Below, piece by piece: positions 25,411 through 42,620 of a DNA stretch of 64,000 nt (the first letter of the stretch is position 1; every line of letters starts with the position of its first letter). Location: the NCBI GenBank assembly GCA_018712825.1, contig DVGG01000026.1, positions 1 through 64,000 on the forward strand. The letters run 5' to 3'. Origin of the DNA: Candidatus Faecousia excrementipullorum (GTDB lineage: Bacteria > Bacillota > Clostridia > Oscillospirales > Oscillospiraceae). The position numbers and the translations under genes were made by a program. A model generated the notes under the pieces. That model did no database searches. It was not told the origin of the DNA and worked only from the letters and a program-made list of their open reading frames with translations.

Positions 25411-26229
25411 ATGATTACGGTGAACAATCTCACAAGAGATTACGGCGGCGGGAAGGGTGTATTTCAGGTGTCCTTCTCCATCGCCCAGGGGGAAGTTTTT
25501 GGATTTCTGGGGCCCAATGGTGCCGGTAAAACCACCACCATCCGCCACCTTATGGGCTTTCTCAGGCCGGAGGGAGGCAGCTGCTCCATAAACGGTCTGG
25601 ACTGCTGGAAAAACGCCCCGGAGATTCAAAAAAGTCTGGGGTATATCCCGGGAGAGATTGCCTTCTTCCCGGAGATGACCGGGCTCCAATACCTGGATTT
25701 TCTTCGTTCCTACCGGGGGCTTTCCCACACTTCCCGGATGAAGGAGCTGATGGAGCGTTTCGAGGTGGATGCCAGGGGAAAAATCCGGAAGATGAGCAAG
25801 GGCATGAAGCAGAAAATCGCCATTGTGGCGGCTTTCATGCACGATCCTCAGGTGCTGATTCTGGACGAGCCCACCTCCGGGCTGGACCCACTGATGCAGA
25901 ACCGATTTACCCAGCTGATTCAGGAGGAACGGGAGCGGGGCAAAACCATTTTTATGTCCAGCCACATCTTTGAGGAAGTGGAAAAGACCTGCCATCGGAT
26001 TTGCATGATCAAGGACGGAAAAATCGCCGCTCTGGATGACCCCCAGACCCTCAGCGCCCTTTACAGCCGCAGCTACACCGTAACCCTGCCGGAGGAAGCT
26101 GCCGCCCTGGACTTTGCCCGGGATTTTCAGGGGACGGTGGAACCCCAAAATCCCCGGCAGGTACGGCTCACCGCAAGAAAGACTCTGGAGGAGATTTTCC
26201 TCCACTACTATGGGGAGGAGCAGAAATGA
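25411..26229 (+). CDS. ABC transporter ATP-binding protein
   Basis: ATPase of a two-component ABC-2-type exporter, 272 residues. Walker A is GPNGAGKTTT, the Q-loop region is GYIPGEIAFF, the signature is MSKGMKQK, Walker B is LILDEPTSGLDP, and the switch histidine lies in SSHIFEEV. The start is ATG 25411 behind AAAGAGGGG; the longer frame from 25348 begins inside the promoter. It overlaps the permease gene by four bases (ATGA). Its substrate is unknown; the pattern resembles drug or antimicrobial-peptide exporters. Confidence 0.95.
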   Translation: MITVNNLTRDYGGGKGVFQVSFSIAQGEVFGFLGPNGAGKTTTIRHLMGFLRPEGGSCSINGLDCWKNAPEIQKSLGYIPGEIAFFPEMTGLQYLDFLRSYRGLSHTSRMKELMERFEVDARGKIRKMSKGMKQKIAIVAAFMHDPQVLILDEPTSGLDPLMQNRFTQLIQEERERGKTIFMSSHIFEEVEKTCHRICMIKDGKIAALDDPQTLSALYSRSYTVTLPEEAAALDFARDFQGTVEPQNPRQVRLTARKTLEEIFLHYYGEEQK

Positions 26230-27017
26230 ATTTTCCCTTATACAAAAAAGAAATGAAGGGCTCCTGGAAGCTGCTGGTGATTTTCTCCGGAATCCTTGCC
26301 ATGTATATCTGTGTCATTGTCAGCATGTTTGACCCGGAGCTGGCTCAGGCCATGGCCCAGTTTCAGGAGCTGATGCCCCAGGTTATGGCAGCTGTGGGTA
26401 TGACCAATCCGGGAGATACCCTGGCCTCCTTCCTCAGTGCATATCTTTACGGCATGATTCTGCTGGTTTTTCCCATGGTCTATACCATCATCCGGGCAAA
26501 CGGACTGGTTGCCAGATATGTGGAGCAGGGCTCCATGGCTCAGCTTCTGTCCGCTCCGGTGAAGCGGCAGCGGATTGTCCTCACTCAGCTATCTTCCCTT
26601 TTCACCGGGGTGGTGCTGCTGGTGGCCTTTTGCACCGCTTTGGAATACGCCGCCGCTCAACTTATGTTTCCGGGGGAGCTGGCCCTTTCCCAGCTGCTGG
26701 GCCTGAACGGCGGGCTTTTGGCCCTTCATCTGTTTATGGCCGGGTTTTCCTTCCTCTGCTCTTGTATCTTTAACGAGAGCAAATATGCGCTGGGGGTCAG
26801 CGCCGGAGTTCTGAGCGTCTCCTATCTGCTGCAGATGCTGGCAAACATGGGAGGCCGTTTGGAAAATCTGAAATACGCCACCTTCTTTACTTTGTTCCGA
26901 CCCGCAGAGCTTTTGGAAGGCGGGGCCTGGGGCGGAGTGGGCGTGCTTTTAGCCCTGGCCCTTCTGTGTTCCTCGGTATCTATCCTGGTCTTTTGCAAAA
27001 AGGATATGCCTGTATAA
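26226..27017 (+). CDS. ABC-2-type transporter permease
   Basis: Membrane subunit of the exporter, 263 residues with about six hydrophobic helices (first IFSGILAMYICVIVSMF, last GVGVLLALALLCSSVSILVF). It is translationally coupled to the ATPase gene through ATGA. A MerR-type regulator gene follows after 85 bases behind its own promoter-like region. Confidence 0.9.
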   Translation: MNFPLYKKEMKGSWKLLVIFSGILAMYICVIVSMFDPELAQAMAQFQELMPQVMAAVGMTNPGDTLASFLSAYLYGMILLVFPMVYTIIRANGLVARYVEQGSMAQLLSAPVKRQRIVLTQLSSLFTGVVLLVAFCTALEYAAAQLMFPGELALSQLLGLNGGLLALHLFMAGFSFLCSCIFNESKYALGVSAGVLSVSYLLQMLANMGGRLENLKYATFFTLFRPAELLEGGAWGGVGVLLALALLCSSVSILVFCKKDMPV

Positions 27018-27031
27018 AAATTTTTCCTACA

Positions 27032-27079
27032 TTACCCTGGGTAAGGGGTTGCTTGTGACGCTGGGTCATGTGCTACCAT
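27032..27079 (+). promoter_or_regulatory. MerR-type promoter/operator region
   Basis: TTGCTT (27049-27054) and TACCAT (27074-27079) are separated by 19 bp, the long spacer typical of MerR-activated promoters. The spacer holds an imperfect TGAC-N5-GTCA dyad at 27056-27068. A near-perfect palindrome TTACCCTGGGTAA lies just upstream at 27032-27044. Probably autoregulatory; inferred. Confidence 0.5.
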
Positions 27080-27102
27080 GAGGGCGTAAGGAGGCGAACG
27101 CT

Positions 27103-27828
27103 ATGTCCATCTATACAACGGGAGAGATTGCCAAGCTCTGCGGCGTTACCGTCCGGACGGTGCAGTACTATGATTCCAGAAGCATTCTGGTGCCCAGCGC
27201 ACTGTCGGAGGGTGGGCGGAGGCTCTACTCGGAGGAGGATTTGAAGCGGCTGCGGATCATCTGCTTTCTTCGGGAGGCGGGGCTGTCCATCAACAGCATC
27301 TTCGAGCTTTTGCAGGAGGAGAATTCCGGCAGCACCCTTTCCCTTCTGCTGGAGCAGCAGATTCTTGCGGCACGGGAGGCTCTGAACCAGCAGCAGGCCC
27401 GGCTGAATATGCTGGAGGCTCTCCGCCGGGGAATCTCCCTGACCGGGCAGTTTTCCCCCGAATCCATTGGGGATATAGCCTGTCAAATGAAAAGTGAAAA
27501 AAAGCTCACCAATCTTCGCAGAGTTCTCATTGCCGTGGGAATCGTCATGGACATCATCCAGATTGCCACCGCCGTCCTTTGGTGGAAAACCGGAATCTTC
27601 TGGCCCTTCCTTCTGGGAATGGCGGTGGTCATCGCCCTGGGGCTGTGGGTGACCCGGTTTTATGCTCGCCGGGTGTCCTACATCTGCCCTGCCTGCCACG
27701 GGATTTTCAGGCCCAGGTTCCGCCAGATGTTTGCCCTGTACCACACCACCCAGACCCGCCGCCTTCCCTGCCCCCACTGCGGCAGGAAGGGCTACTGCGT
27801 GGAAGTTGCCAATCAGCAGGAAAATTGA
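27103..27828 (+). CDS. Membrane-anchored MerR-family regulator with C-terminal zinc ribbon
   Basis: A 241-residue protein combining a MerR winged helix at 1-70 (YTTGEIAKLCGVTVRTVQYYDSR), a coiled coil at about 75-115, two transmembrane helices at about 141-160 and 165-184, and a cytoplasmic zinc ribbon (CPAC at 195-198, CPHC at 223-226). Two helices place both ends in the cytoplasm. Ordinary MerR regulators are soluble, so a membrane signal or membrane-localised control is suggested. It follows an ABC exporter, the most likely target. ATG 27103 follows TAAGGAGGCGAACGCT. Confidence 0.85.
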   Translation: MSIYTTGEIAKLCGVTVRTVQYYDSRSILVPSALSEGGRRLYSEEDLKRLRIICFLREAGLSINSIFELLQEENSGSTLSLLLEQQILAAREALNQQQARLNMLEALRRGISLTGQFSPESIGDIACQMKSEKKLTNLRRVLIAVGIVMDIIQIATAVLWWKTGIFWPFLLGMAVVIALGLWVTRFYARRVSYICPACHGIFRPRFRQMFALYHTTQTRRLPCPHCGRKGYCVEVANQQEN

Positions 27829-27845
27829 ACAATAGGCAAAAAGCT

Positions 27846-27880
27846 TCTCCCATACCAGACTTCCGGTATGGGAGACTTTT
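27846..27880 (+). terminator. Intrinsic terminator after the MerR gene
   Basis: TCTCCCATACC and GGTATGGGAGA with an 8-base loop, followed by CTTTT. Confidence 0.85.
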
Positions 27881-28111
27881 CATATATTCCAATCTGCCTC
27901 TCCCTGTATCAGTTATCGAGGACTTATTCATCATATTATGGCGGGTATCTCTTCCGCCAGTAAGCGTAAAAAGAGCAGCCGTTTTCTCGACTGCTCTTTT
28001 GGGTGGTTTATTTAGTTCTTATCATGACTGACTCGATAAATATGGAATTTATTTTTCAACAAATAGTGCTCCTGAACAGTGGGACATCTGTTTGAATGTC
28101 ACCTTAGGAAA
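27881..28111. other. Intergenic AT-rich stretch with one hairpin
   Basis: No coding potential seen. AAAAGAGCAG (27969-27978) and CTGCTCTTTT (27991-28000) form a hairpin followed by T residues on both strands, a possible terminator for the minus-strand DUF2007 gene or a relic. The composition is AT-richer than the flanks. Confidence 0.5.
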
Positions 28112-28366
28112 TCATTTATAATCGGTTGTTTGGTGGTCTGACACCCATTCAGATGTGAAAAGCTCGTCATACAGCCTTCTCGCCTCAGATTCCTTTTCCT
28201 TTGGAACATATACCTTCAATCTTTCCTGCGCACCTGTTTTGATTGCAAATCCTGCCCCATATACAGGTTGTGTCACATATGGAATCTGGTTATCTTTCAA
28301 TACCTGAACCAACATCTCTGCCCACATAGCTTCTTTTTCTGTAAGCAACACATAGTCTGTATTCAC
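28112..28366 (-). CDS. DUF2007 (putative signal-transducing) domain protein
   Basis: Small protein of 84 residues with the DUF2007 pattern: LLTEKEAMWAEMLVQVLKDNQIPYV, then a beta-rich RLKVYVPKEKESEARRLYDELF end. Family function is not established. I chose GTG 28366 because AGGAGG lies 8 bases upstream; a GTG three codons earlier overlaps that site. It sits alone in an AT-rich patch, so it may be a late arrival relative to the GC-rich backbone. Confidence 0.7.
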   Translation of the reverse strand: MNTDYVLLTEKEAMWAEMLVQVLKDNQIPYVTQPVYGAGFAIKTGAQERLKVYVPKEKESEARRLYDELFTSEWVSDHQTTDYK

Positions 28367-28588
28367 AAATGCCACCTCCTAAAACGCATCTGTACTCTCA
28401 ACCGTTTCCATCTACACATCTCATATCAAACTTTGTCTTTATTTTCCTCTTTATCGTTCCAGTCGTTCAGCTTTTTTACATTTTTATGATAACACAGATT
28501 TGCTTTGAAGTCAATTTTATTCAAATTGAATATAAAAATAATATCATAAGCCTATGAGCACTTTCGGGAAAGTCCGGTTTTCTTTGTG

Positions 28589-29284
28589 CTATCCGATTTC
28601 CGATGGGGCATTGGGGGTGGCGCTTCTTTTTAGGCTCAGGAGTTTCATCCCCACAGCCAGAAGCAGCAGCACGCAGCTGCCCCAGATGGCCCATCTCCCT
28701 GCTGCGTCAATCACCCGGGAAGCGCCCACGGCTCCCAGGACGAAGAACAGGATGATACCCCCGTGAACCGCCGCCTTTTGTTTGGCGGTGGGGTTTTGGG
28801 TTTGCAGACCGTTGGTGGCCCACTGGAGAGCCAGACGGTAATTGCCGATGCACATGGTGGTGGCTGCACCGTTGCCCCCTACCGTGGAAAACGCCTGCAG
28901 CTGCATGCCGCACACCAGGGAAATCAGGGCGTTGGCATACAGGTTGGGCCCAATCCAGGGCACAGCAAAAAGCCCTGCAATTTCCAGCGCCAGAATCATG
29001 CAGGTGCCCTGCCCGTGTCCGTCCCGCCACACCAGCTGGGTCAGAAAATAGGCAAGCAGGATACCAATTCCGAAAGCCGCCACCGGGCAGGCATAGTGAA
29101 GCACCTGGTCCCACCTGCCCTCCGCCAGGGATATGCCCAGAAGCATGATATTGCCGGTCTGGGCATTGGCAAACACCTTGTCCCGTGCCAGATAGGAGTA
29201 GGCGTCCATGTACCCGGCTGAGGCGGCAAGAACCATGCCCAGGGGGATGGACAGGGGGTAACCAAGTTTCTTCTTCGGTTCCAT
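28589..29284 (-). CDS. YoaK/DUF1275 family membrane protein
   Basis: Integral membrane protein of 231 residues with about six helices. SAGYMDAYSYL near the start and ANAQTGNIMLLG are DUF1275 hallmarks, as is CGMQLQAFSTVGGNGAATTMCIGN. The function of the family is unknown. ATG 29284 is one base after the carB stop and its ribosome site (GAAGGA) lies inside carB, so it is translationally linked to the nucleotide operon. The longer frame into carB has no start signal. Confidence 0.85.
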   Translation of the reverse strand: MEPKKKLGYPLSIPLGMVLAASAGYMDAYSYLARDKVFANAQTGNIMLLGISLAEGRWDQVLHYACPVAAFGIGILLAYFLTQLVWRDGHGQGTCMILALEIAGLFAVPWIGPNLYANALISLVCGMQLQAFSTVGGNGAATTMCIGNYRLALQWATNGLQTQNPTAKQKAAVHGGIILFFVLGAVGASRVIDAAGRWAIWGSCVLLLLAVGMKLLSLKRSATPNAPSEIG

Positions 29285-29285
29285 T

Positions 29286-32469
<3,184 letters not shown>

Positions 32470-32477
<8 letters not shown>

Positions 32478-33570
32478 GCTTCCACTCCTCCATAAGGGCT
32501 ATGAATCGGTCAAACAGGTAGCCGCTGTCCTCCGGTCCCGGGGCGCTTTCCGGGTGGTACTGGACGGAAAATGCCCCGTCCTTCCGGCAGCATACCCCCT
32601 CCACCGTACCGTCCAGCAGATTCACATGGGTGATTTCCAGGGGGGTATCTGTCAGGCTTTCTTTGTCCACGGCGTAGGAGTGGTTCTGGGAGGTGATTTC
32701 CACCTTCCCGGTCTCCAGGCAGCGCACCGGATGGTTGCCGCCTCTGTGGCCGAATTTCAGCTTATAGGTCTTGGCGCCGTAGGCAAGGCTCAGAATCTGA
32801 TGACCCAGGCAGATGCCGAAAATGGGCACACTGCCCCGCAGCGCCTGCACCAGGGAGATTACCGGGGTGGCATCCTGGGGGTCGCCGGGGCCGTTGGACA
32901 GGAATACCCCGTCGGGGCTGAGGCTGCGCACCGTTTCCGCTGTGGTATTCCAAGGCACAATGGTCACCCGGCAGCCCCGGTTTGCCAGGGAGCGGACAAT
33001 GTTTTCCTTCATGCCGCAGTCCACCGCCACCACATGGTATTTCTCCTCCTGGGGAGCCACCTGGCGGATTTCCTGAGTGGTGACCCGGGAAACTGCATCG
33101 TGGGGTACGGGGGTCTGGGCCAGGATGTTCAGACACGCCTCCAGGGGCACATCCTTATCGGTGATATACACCCGCTGGCTGCCCTTGTCCCGGATTTTCC
33201 GGGTGAGCATCCGGGTGTCCACCTGGGAGATGCCCACAATGCCGCAGGCCATCATAACCTCTTCCAGGGTTTTGGTGCTGCGGAAATTGGAGGGGTGGGG
33301 ATTGTACTCCCGCACCACAAAGGCCCCCAGGGTGGGACGGAGGGTTTCATAGTCCGCCTCCGCCATGCCGTAGTTGCCAATGAGGGGGTAGGTCATCACC
33401 ACCGCCTGGTCCGTATAGGAGGGGTCGGAGAGAATCTCCTGGTAGCCCACCATGGAGGTGTTGAATACCAGCTCCGCCACCCGGCTGTCCCGGCAGCCGA
33501 AGCCGGCGCCGTAAATTTCCGTACCGTCCTCCAGGACGATTTTCCGGTCCAGATTTTCGCTGTTTCTCAT
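32470..33570 (-). CDS. carA: Carbamoyl-phosphate synthase small subunit
   Basis: Class I glutamine amidotransferase subunit of 366 residues. The N-terminal domain has [17 protein letters not shown]. The C-terminal amidotransferase has the nucleophile in [10 protein letters not shown] and the His-Glu pair in QYHPE. ATG 33570 (MRNSENL) is preceded by GGGAGGG; an ATG five codons earlier is upstream of that site. It lies 18 bases after pyrG, another glutamine-using enzyme. Confidence 0.97.
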
Positions 33571-33588
33571 ATGCCCTCCCTGCATTAC

Positions 33589-36631
<3,043 letters not shown>

Positions 36632-36646
36632 GGTGGTTTCTCCTTT

Positions 36647-37921
36647 TTATCTTCTGATAATGCTCTCCCGCTCCGGGCCTACGGACACATAGGAAATGCG
36701 GCAGCCAATGTTCTTTTCCACATACTCCACATAGTCCCGGGCTGCCTGGGGCAGGTCCTCCCAGCGGCGGACACCGGAGATGTCACAGCCCCAGCCGGGC
36801 AGAACCTCCGTCACCGGCTTTGCCTGGGCAAGCACCGCAGGGATGGGGAATTCATCGGTTTGCTCCCCTCCCAGCTGATAGTGGGCGCAGACAGGGATTT
36901 CCTTCATATAGCTCAGCACATCCAGCTTGGTCAGGGCGATTTCCGTGGCACCCTGCACCTGAACGCCGTACCGGGTTGCCACCAGGTCAATGGGGCCCAC
37001 CCGTCTGGGTCTGCCGGTCTTGGCGCCGTACTCGCCGCCGGCCTGGCGCAGCTGCTCCCCTTCTTCCCCAAACCACTCGCAGGTGAAGGGGCCCTCGCCC
37101 ACGCAGGAGGAATAGGCCTTCACCACGCCTACCACTCTGTCCACCTTGGCATCGGAGAAGCCGGAGCCCACCGGGGCATAGGCGGCAATGGAATTGGAGG
37201 AGGTGGTATAAGGATAAATGCCGTAGTCCAGATCCCGCAGGGCTCCCAGCTGGGCCTCAAAGAGAATCCGCTTGCCGGACTTCCGGGCTTTCCGCAGGTA
37301 ATCTCCTGTATCACAGAGGAAGGGCTTGATTTTCTCGCCGTAAAGGTCAATCCACTCCAGCACTTCCTCCAGGGTATAGGCCTTGGCGCCGTACACGCCG
37401 GTGAGGGTCAGGTTCTTCCACTCCAGCAAATCCTTCAGATGCTCCTTCAGCACCTCCGGGTACAGCAGCTCTCCTGCCTGGATGGTCTTTTTCTGGTACT
37501 TATCGGAATAGAAGGGGGCAATGCCCTGGCGGGTGGAGCCGTACTTCTTATTTGCCAGTCTTGCCTCCTCCAGAGCGTCCTGCTCCCGGTGCCAGGGCAG
37601 AAGCAGGGAGGCACGGCTGCTGATTTTCAGATTTTCCGGGGTGATTGCCACGCCCTGAGAGATGACTTCCTCAATTTCCTTCCACAGGTTTTCGCAGTCC
37701 AGGGCAACGCCGTTGCCCAGCACATTCACCACGCCGGAATGAAAGATGCCGGAGGGCAGCAGGTGCAGGGCGAATTTGCCCAGCTGGTTGACCACCGTAT
37801 GGCCGGCGTTGCCGCCGCCCTGGTACCGTACCACAATGTCGTACTCCTCCGTCAGCAGGTCCACCATCCGGCCCTTGCCTTCGTCGCCCCAGTTGATTCC
37901 TACAATCGCGCAGTTTTCCAT
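36647..37921 (-). CDS. purA: Adenylosuccinate synthetase
   Basis: GTP-dependent ligase joining IMP and aspartate. The 424 residues begin MENCAIVGINWGDEGKGRMVD, containing the phosphate-binding GDEGKG. I chose ATG 37921 because GGAG lies nine bases upstream and the protein then begins as in the family; an ATG five codons earlier has a weaker site. It lies 18 bases after purF. Confidence 0.96.
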   Translation of the reverse strand: MENCAIVGINWGDEGKGRMVDLLTEEYDIVVRYQGGGNAGHTVVNQLGKFALHLLPSGIFHSGVVNVLGNGVALDCENLWKEIEEVISQGVAITPENLKISSRASLLLPWHREQDALEEARLANKKYGSTRQGIAPFYSDKYQKKTIQAGELLYPEVLKEHLKDLLEWKNLTLTGVYGAKAYTLEEVLEWIDLYGEKIKPFLCDTGDYLRKARKSGKRILFEAQLGALRDLDYGIYPYTTSSNSIAAYAPVGSGFSDAKVDRVVGVVKAYSSCVGEGPFTCEWFGEEGEQLRQAGGEYGAKTGRPRRVGPIDLVATRYGVQVQGATEIALTKLDVLSYMKEIPVCAHYQLGGEQTDEFPIPAVLAQAKPVTEVLPGWGCDISGVRRWEDLPQAARDYVEYVEKNIGCRISYVSVGPERESIIRR

Positions 37922-37939
37922 CCTATGATTCTCCATTTC

Positions 37940-39388
37940 TTACTTGTGTATTTTTTCTTCAAATCGATTCTTCCGGTCCGCCATGGTGACGGAGGTAGGA
38001 TAGCCGCCCCCGAAGCAGGCGGTGCAAAAGCCCGTATCCGAGCCGGTCAGCTGCTTCACATGCTCCAGTGTGAGAAATCCCAAAGAATCCGCACCGATCA
38101 TCTGGGCAATTTCCTCCACCGACCGGTGGTTGGCAATGAGATTCTCCGCACTGTCAATGTCCGTGCCGTAGTAGCAGGGCGCCACAAAGGTGGGGGCGCT
38201 GACCCGCATATGAATTTCCTTTGCTCCGGCATGCCGCAGCTGCCGCACAATCCGGCGGCAGGTGGTGCCCCGGACAATGGAATCGTCGATGAGCACCACC
38301 CGTTTCCCCGCAACCACCGGGGCAATGGGATTGAGCTTGATGTTCACGCCGTTTTCCCGCTGGCCCTGGCTGGGGGCAATGAAGGTTCTTCCGATATACT
38401 TGTTCTTGGTAAAGCCGATGGCGTAGGGGATTCCCGACTGGGCGGCATAGCCGATGGCAGCCTCCAGGCCGGAGTCCGGCACACCGATGACCACATCCGC
38501 ATCCACCGGATGCTCCATGGCCAGAAACCGTCCCGCCTGCTGCCGGGCCAGGCTCACGCAGGCACCGTCCACCACCGAATCCGGCCGGGAAAAGTAGATA
38601 TACTCAAACACGCACAGGCTTTTGGGTACTTTTCCGCAGTGTCCCCGCTGGCTGTGAACCCCCTGGGCATCCACCGTAACCACCTCGCCGGGAGCGATGT
38701 CCCGGACAAATTCTGCTCCCACCGCATCCAGGGCGCAGGTCTCGGAGGCAAAGCAGATGGCCCCCTCCCGGGTTTTGCCCATGCACAGAGGCCGAAAGCC
38801 CTGGGGATCTCTGGCGGCAATGAGCTTGGCAGGCGAGGAAATCACCAGACAGTATGCCCCTTCCAGCCGCTCCATGGCCCGGTACACCGCCTCTTCTATG
38901 CTGCCGCATTTCAGCCGCTCCTGGACAATCACATAGGCAATCACCTCGGAGTCGGTGGTGGTGTGGAAAATGGAGCCTTTCTCCTCCAGCTGGGAGCGGA
39001 GGGCATAGGAGTTGGTCAGGTTGCCGTTATGAGCCAGAGCCATGCGGCCTTTGTGGTGGTTGATCACCAGGGGCTGGACGTTTACCATGTTGCTGCCGCC
39101 GGTGGTGGCGTAGCGCACATGGCCGACCACCATGTTGCCGCTTCCCAGGGCCTGCAGCTTCTCCTGGCTGAACACCTCGTTTACCAGACCCATGCCCCGG
39201 CAGTCCCGGAACAATCCGTCGTCGTTCACCACGATGCCGGCGCTCTCCTGTCCCCGGTGCTGCAGAGCAAACAGCCCATAGTAAGCCATGGAAGCCACAT
39301 CCATGGACATTGGGGAATAAACGCCAAAGACACCACACTCTTCGTGAATGTGGTGTATGGCTTTGGAATGAATGAAATTATTGATCAT
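37940..39388 (-). CDS. purF: Amidophosphoribosyltransferase
   Basis: First committed enzyme of purine synthesis, using glutamine and PRPP. The 482 residues carry a short propeptide before the N-terminal nucleophile in EECGVFGVY (Cys18), the class II amidotransferase domain, a PRPP motif [13 protein letters not shown], and C-terminal cysteines ([12 protein letters not shown]) typical of the [4Fe-4S] Bacillus type. ATG 39388 overlaps the end of purC by 11 bases; an upstream in-frame TTG has poorer context. Confidence 0.97.
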   Translation of the reverse strand: MINNFIHSKAIHHIHEECGVFGVYSPMSMDVASMAYYGLFALQHRGQESAGIVVNDDGLFRDCRGMGLVNEVFSQEKLQALGSGNMVVGHVRYATTGGSNMVNVQPLVINHHKGRMALAHNGNLTNSYALRSQLEEKGSIFHTTTDSEVIAYVIVQERLKCGSIEEAVYRAMERLEGAYCLVISSPAKLIAARDPQGFRPLCMGKTREGAICFASETCALDAVGAEFVRDIAPGEVVTVDAQGVHSQRGHCGKVPKSLCVFEYIYFSRPDSVVDGACVSLARQQAGRFLAMEHPVDADVVIGVPDSGLEAAIGYAAQSGIPYAIGFTKNKYIGRTFIAPSQGQRENGVNIKLNPIAPVVAGKRVVLIDDSIVRGTTCRRIVRQLRHAGAKEIHMRVSAPTFVAPCYYGTDIDSAENLIANHRSVEEIAQMIGADSLGFLTLEHVKQLTGSDTGFCTACFGGGYPTSVTMADRKNRFEEKIHK

Positions 39389-40094
39389 GGGCAACCAGCC
39401 TTCTCATAACCTCGGCATAGGCGTCCTCCACGCCTCCCAGATCCCGGCGGAAGCGGTCCTTATCCAGCTTTTCCCCGGTCTTGCTGTCCCACAGGCGGCA
39501 GGTGTCCGGGCTGATTTCGTCTGCCAGGACAATGGTGCCGTCACTCAGGCGGCCAAACTCCACCTTGAAGTCCACCAGGGTGACGCCGCAGCTGCTCCAG
39601 AAGTCCCGGAGGAAATCATTGACTTTCCGGGCGTAGGTTTTGATGGTTTCAATCTCCTCCGGCGTGGCCAGCTCCAATGCCAGGGCATGGTCCGTATTCA
39701 GGAGGGGATCTCCCAGGCTGTCATTTTTATAGGAAAACTCCACCACAGGACGGGCGAAGACCTTGCCCTCCTCCACGCCGTACCGCTTGGAGAAGGAACC
39801 GGCGGCGATGTTACGGACAATCACCTCCAAAGGTACAATGCTTACCTTCTTCACCAGGGTTTCCCGGTCGCTCAGCTCCCGGACAAAGTGGGTGGGGACA
39901 CCCACTTTCTCCAGATGCTGCATCAGCCGGTTGCTCATTTGGTTGTTGATAATTCCCTTGCCCTGAATGGTGCCCTTTTTCAGACCGTTGAAGGCGGTGG
40001 CATCGTCCTTGTAGTCCACAATCAGCAGCTGAGGGTCTTCTGTTGCGTACACTTTTTTGGCTTTGCCCTCGTAAAGCATCTCTTTCTTTTCCAT
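39378..40094 (-). CDS. purC: SAICAR synthetase
   Basis: Phosphoribosylaminoimidazole-succinocarboxamide synthase, 238 residues, starting [18 protein letters not shown]. It shows the typical [11 protein letters not shown] nucleotide-binding strand, [14 protein letters not shown] and [14 protein letters not shown]. It begins 45 bases after the type III glutamine synthetase gene with no terminator between them, so the two are probably co-transcribed. Confidence 0.97.
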   Translation of the reverse strand: MEKKEMLYEGKAKKVYATEDPQLLIVDYKDDATAFNGLKKGTIQGKGIINNQMSNRLMQHLEKVGVPTHFVRELSDRETLVKKVSIVPLEVIVRNIAAGSFSKRYGVEEGKVFARPVVEFSYKNDSLGDPLLNTDHALALELATPEEIETIKTYARKVNDFLRDFWSSCGVTLVDFKVEFGRLSDGTIVLADEISPDTCRLWDSKTGEKLDKDRFRRDLGGVEDAYAEVMRRLVAHDQ

Positions 40095-40139
40095 AAAACA
40101 AACGTGCTCCTATTTCCCTATTTCTATATTTTTACCTGA

Positions 40140-42236
<2,097 letters not shown>

Positions 42237-42258
42237 TACCATCACCCTTTCAAATCCT

Positions 42259-42354
42259 TAGGAAACTCTGAAATAGGCAAGAGCTGGCAGCGAGGGATTT
42301 ATGGCGAAAAAGATCCGCTATCCAGCCGCAGACGATTTATTCAGAGTTTCCCTA
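42259..42354. repeat. MITE-like element with imperfect terminal inverted repeats
   Basis: A 96-bp unit with ends TAGGAAACTCTGAAATA (42259-42275) and TATTCAGAGTTTCCCTA (42338-42354), inverted repeats differing by two one-base indels, possibly on a TA target. It has no coding capacity. It lies inside the presumed 5' leader of glnN between the terminator and the ribosome site. Confidence 0.55.
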
Positions 42355-42355
42355 T

Positions 42356-42410
42356 AAAAAAAGAGACACTGGCCCCCAGAGGAAAAATCCTCCGAGACGC
42401 CAGTGTCTCG
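42356..42410 (-). terminator. Conditional terminator/ANTAR-like hairpin in the glnN leader
   Basis: On the minus strand GAGACACTGGC (rc of 42399-42409) pairs perfectly with GCCAGTGTCTC (rc of 42363-42373), followed by seven T. The 5' arm can instead fold as CGAGAC-ACTGGC-GTCTCG, a hexaloop with A at position 1 and G at 4, the ANTAR-target pattern. A second small hairpin GAGG-ATTTTT-CCTC follows (A1 but not G4). The two folds exclude each other. The promoter is only about 10 bases upstream, so an unconditional terminator would make no sense. Confidence 0.7.
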
Positions 42411-42421
42411 CAACTGTGCTT

Positions 42422-42451
42422 AGTATACTCCCGGAAAAGCCCAAAAATCAA
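42422..42451 (-). promoter_or_regulatory. Promoter of glnN
   Basis: Minus strand TTGATT, 18-bp spacer, TATACT. Transcription would start near 42415, a few bases before the attenuator hairpin. Confidence 0.65.
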
Positions 42452-42509
42452 CTGGTAATTCTGCAAAAAATTCTTTTTTTCAGGGGTTTATTTTTTTGCT
42501 ATCTTTCCC

Positions 42510-42538
42510 TTGCGTTGAAAAAGCCCGTAGGTTATAAT
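42510..42538 (+). promoter_or_regulatory. Promoter of the glutamate synthase operon
   Basis: TTGCGT, 17-bp spacer, perfect TATAAT. Start expected near 42545, about 20 bases before the leader ORF. Confidence 0.7.
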
Positions 42539-42563
42539 AACCTTTAAGAACAAGGGAGTTCCT

Positions 42564-42620
42564 ATGGACAGTGTCTTTCTGCCCATTGGGGGCTCCCAAT
42601 TTTTATTTGGGAGCTGGTAA
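42564..42620 (+). CDS. 18-residue leader ORF before glutamate synthase
   Basis: ATG 42564 lies five bases after AGGGAG and encodes MDSVFLPIGGSQFLFGSW, ending TAA at 42618-42620, two bases before the ATG of the glutamate synthase amidotransferase gene. The ORF spans two mutually exclusive hairpins: 42585-42600 (ATTGGG/CCCAAT followed by TTTTTATTT) and 42592-42614 (GCTCCCAA/TTGGGAGC). The second masks the GGGAG ribosome site of the downstream gene. This suggests translation-coupled attenuation. No known leader peptide is recognised and expression is unproven. Confidence 0.5.
   Translation: MDSVFLPIGGSQFLFGSW

Noticed and set aside
28268..28557. Short plus-strand frames in the AT-rich patch
   Set aside because: Low-complexity hydrophobic sequence without ribosome sites, opposite a better DUF2007 gene.
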